From: Kudoa neothunni
Lineage: Eukaryota; Cnidaria
DNA: 64,000 nucleotides
NCBI GenBank assembly: GCA_964304625.1
Contig: OZ199839.1
Location: 11,966,001-12,030,000, forward strand
Direction: 5' to 3'
Under the pieces are notes generated by a model that was given only the letters and a program-made list of their open reading frames with translations, made no database searches and was not told where the DNA came from. The translations under genes and the position numbers were made by a program. Of this stretch, positions 59,640 through 64,000 are shown piece after piece. The first letter of the stretch is position 1. Each line of letters begins with the position of its first letter.

Positions 59640-60060
59640 CGAAGCATTTTGTATGGAGTCTGGTTGAGCACCCTTCACAAAAATATACGGTGATTTTATG
59701 GCAGATTTTATGGCATATGTCGCATCTCAGTCTTTTTCCAGATTTATCAGTTGTTATTAGGGGCTTTGGGCACATATTAGATTTAATAATTTGAGATAAA
59801 TTTGATTTTTTCTTGTTAGGTATATCATTTTGTGCTCTAAAAGATCAATAGGTTTGTCTGTTAAGGAATTATAAATTTTCCAGGAGTTAACAACACACAT
59901 GGATATCAGGTTTGTGAAAATTGGCCAATACCATTTTTTTCCTCTTATAGAAACTTTATAATTGGCAATACCATTATCGGCCAAATCAACACCACCCATG
60001 TTTTTGATGTATTTATGTATCATTTGAGGCTGGTCAATAACGCAAAACAAAAACTCGGTA
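59640..60060 (-). pseudogene. piggyBac transposase C-terminal fragment
   Basis: YIKNMGGVDLADNGIANYKV carries the third catalytic Asp. KKWYWPIFTNLISMCVVNSW follows, and the zinc tail is LRCDICHK, FCEGCSTRLHTKCF (about 59640-59740). It belongs to a different piggyBac subfamily from A-C (GGVDLAD rather than GGVDTVD). Upstream parts are missing. Confidence 0.8.
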
Positions 60061-60124
60061 ACTCATGCGTGTGCAAAAACACAAAAAACATTTATAGATA
60101 TCAATATATTTAATTTTTAAAGAT

Positions 60125-60405
60125 TTAATCATCATCCATTTTCCAACATGTTTTTGAGGTAACCTCCAAATAATTAAGCAAGTAATATTTGGGGTAATTA
60201 TTGCATATTATTTTCAATTTCTCCAATTTTTCTCTATAATAATTATTCTTACTTCCATCATCAGGGTTGCACATTAAATAATTAATTTTTTTCTCAATAA
60301 CGCTTTGATGTGTTTTAAGTTTTTCAACAAATGTTGATATTCCTGAATTGGATTTGCCAAAACGTGCATAAAAATGCCTATGAAATAATTCAGCTGTATT
60401 CGTGG
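60125..60405 (-). pseudogene. FLYWCH/MULE-type transposase C-terminal fragment
   Basis: It reads TNTAELFHRHFYARFGKSN, then FVEKLKTHQSVIEKKINYL and LKIICNNYPKYY. This is the typical region after the catalytic core of FLYWCH-associated MULE transposases. The 5' side is cut off at a TTAA (60406-60409), where a piggyBac-type terminus begins. The fragment therefore probably predates that insertion. Confidence 0.65.
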
Positions 60406-60899
60406 TTAACCCTTCCTGTACCAACTACGATAACAGAACGTGGGTGACCAACTGGGGTCACTAACGTACCCCAGCCGAATTACACCTTAAACTTGTTCAA
60501 TCTGCTAGAAACTATTTCACCAAAAATAAGAGACACAAATATGATAATTCATGCCCAATAAAATTAGTTTTTATTATTTGACCTATACATAAATCATTTT
60601 GTTCTTGACGAAAACCATTGCACAGACAATGATACAAATGCATCAAAATGTAGCATAAATAGCAAATATTATCAGTTTTATGCCGAAACAGGATATATAG
60701 AAGACTAATGATCAAAAAATTAAGAATAATTAGAAAAAATAATGACTATCGCAACAACTAGATACTCTTCGCTTTTCGGTATAAGTCGGTGAATCCGTAG
60801 CTAATGATTAATTGATGTGATAGCCGCTTTGATCAATCATTAAATTAAGCCATATGAGACAAGACTTGTATTATCCAATGCTGATCTATATTATTTCTT

Positions 60900-61180
60900 A
60901 AATTTTAGTAGGCAGATGCTATAGACACAATAAAATTTAGTCATAAACTGCATGTACGCTTACTCAATATAAATTTTTGATCTCAGCGACTCTTACTCAC
61001 AAAATTTGTATAGATTTAATCGTTTAAAATCTGCTCTATTTAATTATTCTTGGTAGTTAAAAGCGAAGCGATAGGGTAAAAATAATTAAATATAGCCAAA
61101 ATTAGTGACCTCTAAATATTATATGCCGTGTCAATAGCCACATCCATGGAATAATACACAAAATGATAATATTTTTAAAC
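60900..61180. mobile_element. hAT-like MITE, copy 2 (internal part only)
   Basis: It is similar to the interior of 38096-38654, including CTCTTACTCACAA and AAAAATAATTAAA blocks in the same order. The terminal CAG...CTG ends are not visible. Confidence 0.55.
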
Positions 61181-61750
61181 AATGAATGACGCTGAGACTT
61201 CAGTTTGCATTATTTGAGCATCAGTGTTTAAGGCACCAAAAATAATATTCAACATATCTGTCATATTTGTACGTAATTATTTTTAATATTTATTTGTACA
61301 ACAAAATCACTTTCGCCTTGTCATTATTTTATTATTTTTGAAATTCGCAAAATAGTAGCGAAAACAGAAATTAGAATATTTACTTTTATGTAGATATTTT
61401 CTTAATTTCACGAGTCATATTTGGTAAAATTTGTCAAAGTAGAGAATTATTTTGTAAAAAAATTATTCTTTCCTCTATAGCGAGGTTAATTTTATTCGTT
61501 TTTTCAACAGGCCGATATTTTTTCTCCCAAATGGCATGACTGTGTATAAATTCAAAAATTGTGAATCCGTTGAGCCTTGGGTAGAATTTATTTATTATAA
61601 TAGACCAAAATTGTATATGTCATAAATGATAATGCATTAGAGATCGTAAAATGAATTACACATTGCACTCAATTACTAGTGAAAATTTGTGTATAATTTA
61701 AATTTATACACTGCAACCATATGCCGAATAAAAAAATATATTAACACGAT
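61181..61750. other. AT-rich DNA, 3' of the piggyBac G transposase
   Basis: No gene or repeat was recognised. Confidence 0.5.
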
Positions 61751-63370
61751 TTATTCCAAAGAATTGGTACAATCCAAACAATAAATAATATTTCTTTTTA
61801 CTCTATGTTTTATGCAAACAAACTTGAAGCAGTTGAAACATCTCAGGCTGGATTTATTATCCTTATTCTGAGGACAAAAATGGCATCTATTTCTCTTTGA
61901 TTGCTGAGTGGAATTTGATTCAGACATTGTCAAATCGTCATTATTGGTAGTGATTTCAAAAAATTGAAAACCATACTTTATGTGGGATTGAAGAGTATGG
62001 GAATTCTCACGACGATATGCTATGCTACATTGGGTGTTGCCAATTCTATAGCAAGCTCGCGAAGAAATTTCTGTCGCTTGCTACGATCATTTTTTTTCCA
62101 ATCAGAATTTTTTTGGATCCAAATAATATATGCGTTGAACGCAGCCATATCAATGATTTCCATGAAAATCCTCAGTGGTCATCTACGAGTAGGTCGCGAA
62201 CAGGAGTATGACTGGGTCGTTTTGATATAGTGAAGAATCACCGTTGGTCTTTTTCTATATGTGTCTTCTGTTGAAGAATCATGAAATTCGGTAGACAATA
62301 TATTGACCGCATAGTTCTTTTTGGGTACATAGGAAGAAAGTGAAAGATGACCAGAAAACCCGAACAGAGAGGAGAAAACCTCTCGGCGTGGCGATTTTAA
62401 AAATTCTTTGGGGATATCGCGTTTACTCGACCTAATTGTTCCTGTCAATGTCAGGTTCTCTTTGAAGAGTTTCGTGGCTAAAGAAACGGATGTAAAAAAG
62501 TTGTCTACGGTCACTCCTCGGCCAGTTCTATAAAATGGAGAGACAAGTCTTGTGACAACATTTTCAGCCTGATTTATTTCCCTTGTTCCACCGATCTTCC
62601 CAGTATACGGTTGAATGTTTAATAGGTATGACGTTTCTACGTCTGCAGCCACCCAAAGTTTGATCCCGAAACGGACATTTACCCCTAAACCTTACTAACC
62701 TTTCATCCACGGTAATATGCGTGCCTGGTGAATAATATTTCAAGCAATTTTCATTAAACAGATCGAAAATTTGGCGGCAAGGTTCGAATTTGTCGTTTGT
62801 AATTTGAAACCGATAAATTCTATTTGCTTTATCGTCGAAACGGATTTTTCTATAAATATATGTGAATCTGTTTCTGGACATCACTGTGGGGAAGAATAAT
62901 TGTTTGAATAATGGACTACCATCCCACATATTCCTATGAGCAAGCATCTTACCATTTGAACGCCCAGCAGCGATTAATATGCCTATAAATGCTTTTATTT
63001 CGTTTTTAGTTATTGTCGTGTGTCTCTGGGTTAGTTTCTTCATTATATTTGTTGGTGTATTTTACCATCTTATCAATTATGTCTTTCGACATAAACAACT
63101 CAAAAGCATAAAAAATGGACGTTATATTGTTTGCCTCTTCTAAAATGCCTGAGGATGAAGTAACAATGTTGTGTGATTTAGTTTTCGTTTTTGAACAAAT
63201 TCTTTTGGACCACTCAAGACCAGACGGGGAAGAAAAAATAGAATCATTATCTATATCACTAATAACACAATCGTCTGATTCACATATTTCATATTCTGAG
63301 CGACTATCATTATCTACCGAAGAAGAATCCTCAATAAGTTTTCAACATCATCAATGGTTTGGTCTAATCT
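61751..63370 (-). pseudogene. piggyBac G transposase, frameshifted, third Asp lost
   Basis: The acidic N-terminus (about 63350-63130) includes SRSEYEICESDDCVISDIDN. The core at 62564-63043 has NEIKAFIGILIAAGRSN and the first catalytic Asp in TVDERLVRFRGKCPF. After a frameshift the second Asp is in GVTVDNFFTSVSLATKLF (about 62500). The segment normally reading KGGVDTVD is missing: HYIKTTQSYSCSRPTRR joins directly across it. The frame then shifts to LRIFMEIIDMAAFNAYIIW. The zinc tail RCHFCPQNKDNKSSLRC, CFKFVCIKHR and CLDC is intact (61751-61933). It is inactive. Confidence 0.88.
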
Positions 63371-63379
63371 CATAATAAA

Positions 63380-64000
63380 TACTACTGATGCCTCAACAAA
63401 AGTTATTTGACAATTGCTACCTCAATATCCACAAGAAATGTTAAGCGCGTGGCGTAATTGGATTAATCCTCGTTAATCCGCGAGGCGGTAATATTTAGAA
63501 ATGCGCACCATTTTTTCATATGATAGAACGGATATTATCAAATTTTTGTTGGGGAATAAAGCTATTTTTGATATTTATAAAACAAATATGTAACATTAGA
63601 AAACTAATCCGATGCATTAAAAATTAACTCTAGTATTATTTTTGAATCTATTCATTAGATTTAATTTTTAATTATATTGTAAAAAATATTTTCATCAAAA
63701 TATCGAAATAATAGTTATTTATTGAGGTATTCTGACGTTTTGAAGACTATCAGAAGCTGATTTTTGGATTTAGAAAAAAAATAGATAATATGGGGTCACT
63801 TAAATCAACCCCGTTTTTGACCCTCTCATAAGCATTCCAAGAAGTTATATTATATTTCGGACTTTTTATAAAATTTTTTTTAAAAATAATCTAATAATAA
63901 AGATAAATTTTTATAATTATTAAATTCAAAACTTACTTGTTCAGGAGGCACAAAAGCTAGCGATGATATACATTTTATAAATAATTTTAAGGTGCAATCA
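63380..64000. other. Window edge, probable piggyBac G terminus then AT-rich DNA
   Basis: It contains the palindromic block at 63792-63812 and a GC-richer patch GTTAATCCGCGAGGCGG (about 63472). No gene is seen. Confidence 0.45.

Larger units (their letters stand above)
60410..63835 (-). mobile_element. Probable piggyBac element G (decayed right end)
   Basis: The left end is at TTAA 60406-60409 followed by CCCTTCCTGTACC, with the palindromic block GGGGTCACTAACGTACCCC at 60454-60472. The right end is suggested by GGGGTCACTTAAATCAACCCC at 63792-63812 and ACCCTCTCATAAGC just beyond, where the TTAA looks mutated. The transposase lies between. A hAT-like MITE copy sits inside. Pairing of the two ends is inference. 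Confidence 0.5.

Noticed and set aside
1-64000. tRNA, rRNA or other structured RNA genes
   Set aside because: Scanning by eye for tRNA B-box-like GGTTCGANNCC and rRNA core motifs gave nothing convincing; a covariance-model search would be needed to exclude small RNAs.

Overview
The window is AT-rich eukaryotic DNA, most likely from an animal. It is a transposon graveyard in which I can support only two host genes, both on the minus strand. One is an ADAM-type (reprolysin) metalloprotease at about 31.85-33.10 kb. The other is a lecithin:cholesterol acyltransferase / lysosomal phospholipase A2-like lipase at 40.29-41.56 kb. Both are split by very short introns (32-59 nt where both splice sites can be placed). 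ADAM genes point to Metazoa (fungi are possible). The tiny introns, low GC and heavy transposon load suggest a lineage with reduced introns, perhaps a parasitic one such as a myxozoan or orthonectid. That is inference; nothing here fixes the species.

Layout. 1.3-6.0 kb: a decayed autonomous Helitron (HUH Rep plus Pif1 helicase). 6.15-11.62 kb: a complete but frameshifted BEL/Pao retrotransposon with 130-bp LTRs and a 5-bp target duplication. 11.9-13.8 kb: two head-to-tail Helitron-like non-autonomous elements. 14.18-16.08 kb: a Tc1/mariner element with TA target sites. 17.0-17.7 kb: a broken Merlin (IS1595/ISXO2-like) transposase. 20.09-22.95 kb: a Mutator-like (MULE) element with 102-bp inverted repeats and a perfect 9-bp target duplication. 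23.36-25.65 kb: piggyBac A. 28.1-29.7 and 35.8-36.8 kb: two copies of an unknown dispersed repeat, one carrying a 611-bp Helitron-like insertion that the other lacks. 38.1-38.65 kb: a hAT-like MITE, with a relative near 60.9-61.2 kb. 42.48-44.90 kb: piggyBac B.

45.0-54.7 kb is a nested stack. piggyBac C is split by a Ty3/gypsy-type LTR element (46.30-54.43 kb, identical 152-bp LTRs). The reverse transcriptase of that element is itself interrupted by about 4.6 kb of AT-rich DNA containing a dead FLYWCH/MULE-type transposase. 55-63.4 kb holds further piggyBac remnants, a MULE fragment and a retrotransposon Gag-like fragment.

The most notable observations are these. (1) The gypsy element has gag, protease and RT in three frames, joined by two canonical -1 slippery heptamers placed exactly at the ends of the upstream frames. 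(2) In both LTR elements the gag start codon lies inside or at the very edge of the 5' LTR, leaving no leader. (3) An imperfect palindrome of the form GGGGT...ACCCC lies just inside the termini of several different piggyBac families. (4) A filled/empty site pair supports a Helitron-type insertion boundary. (5) A perfect 36-bp palindrome in an ADAM intron includes the splice acceptor. I found no convincing RNA genes, CRISPR arrays or bacterial-type operons.
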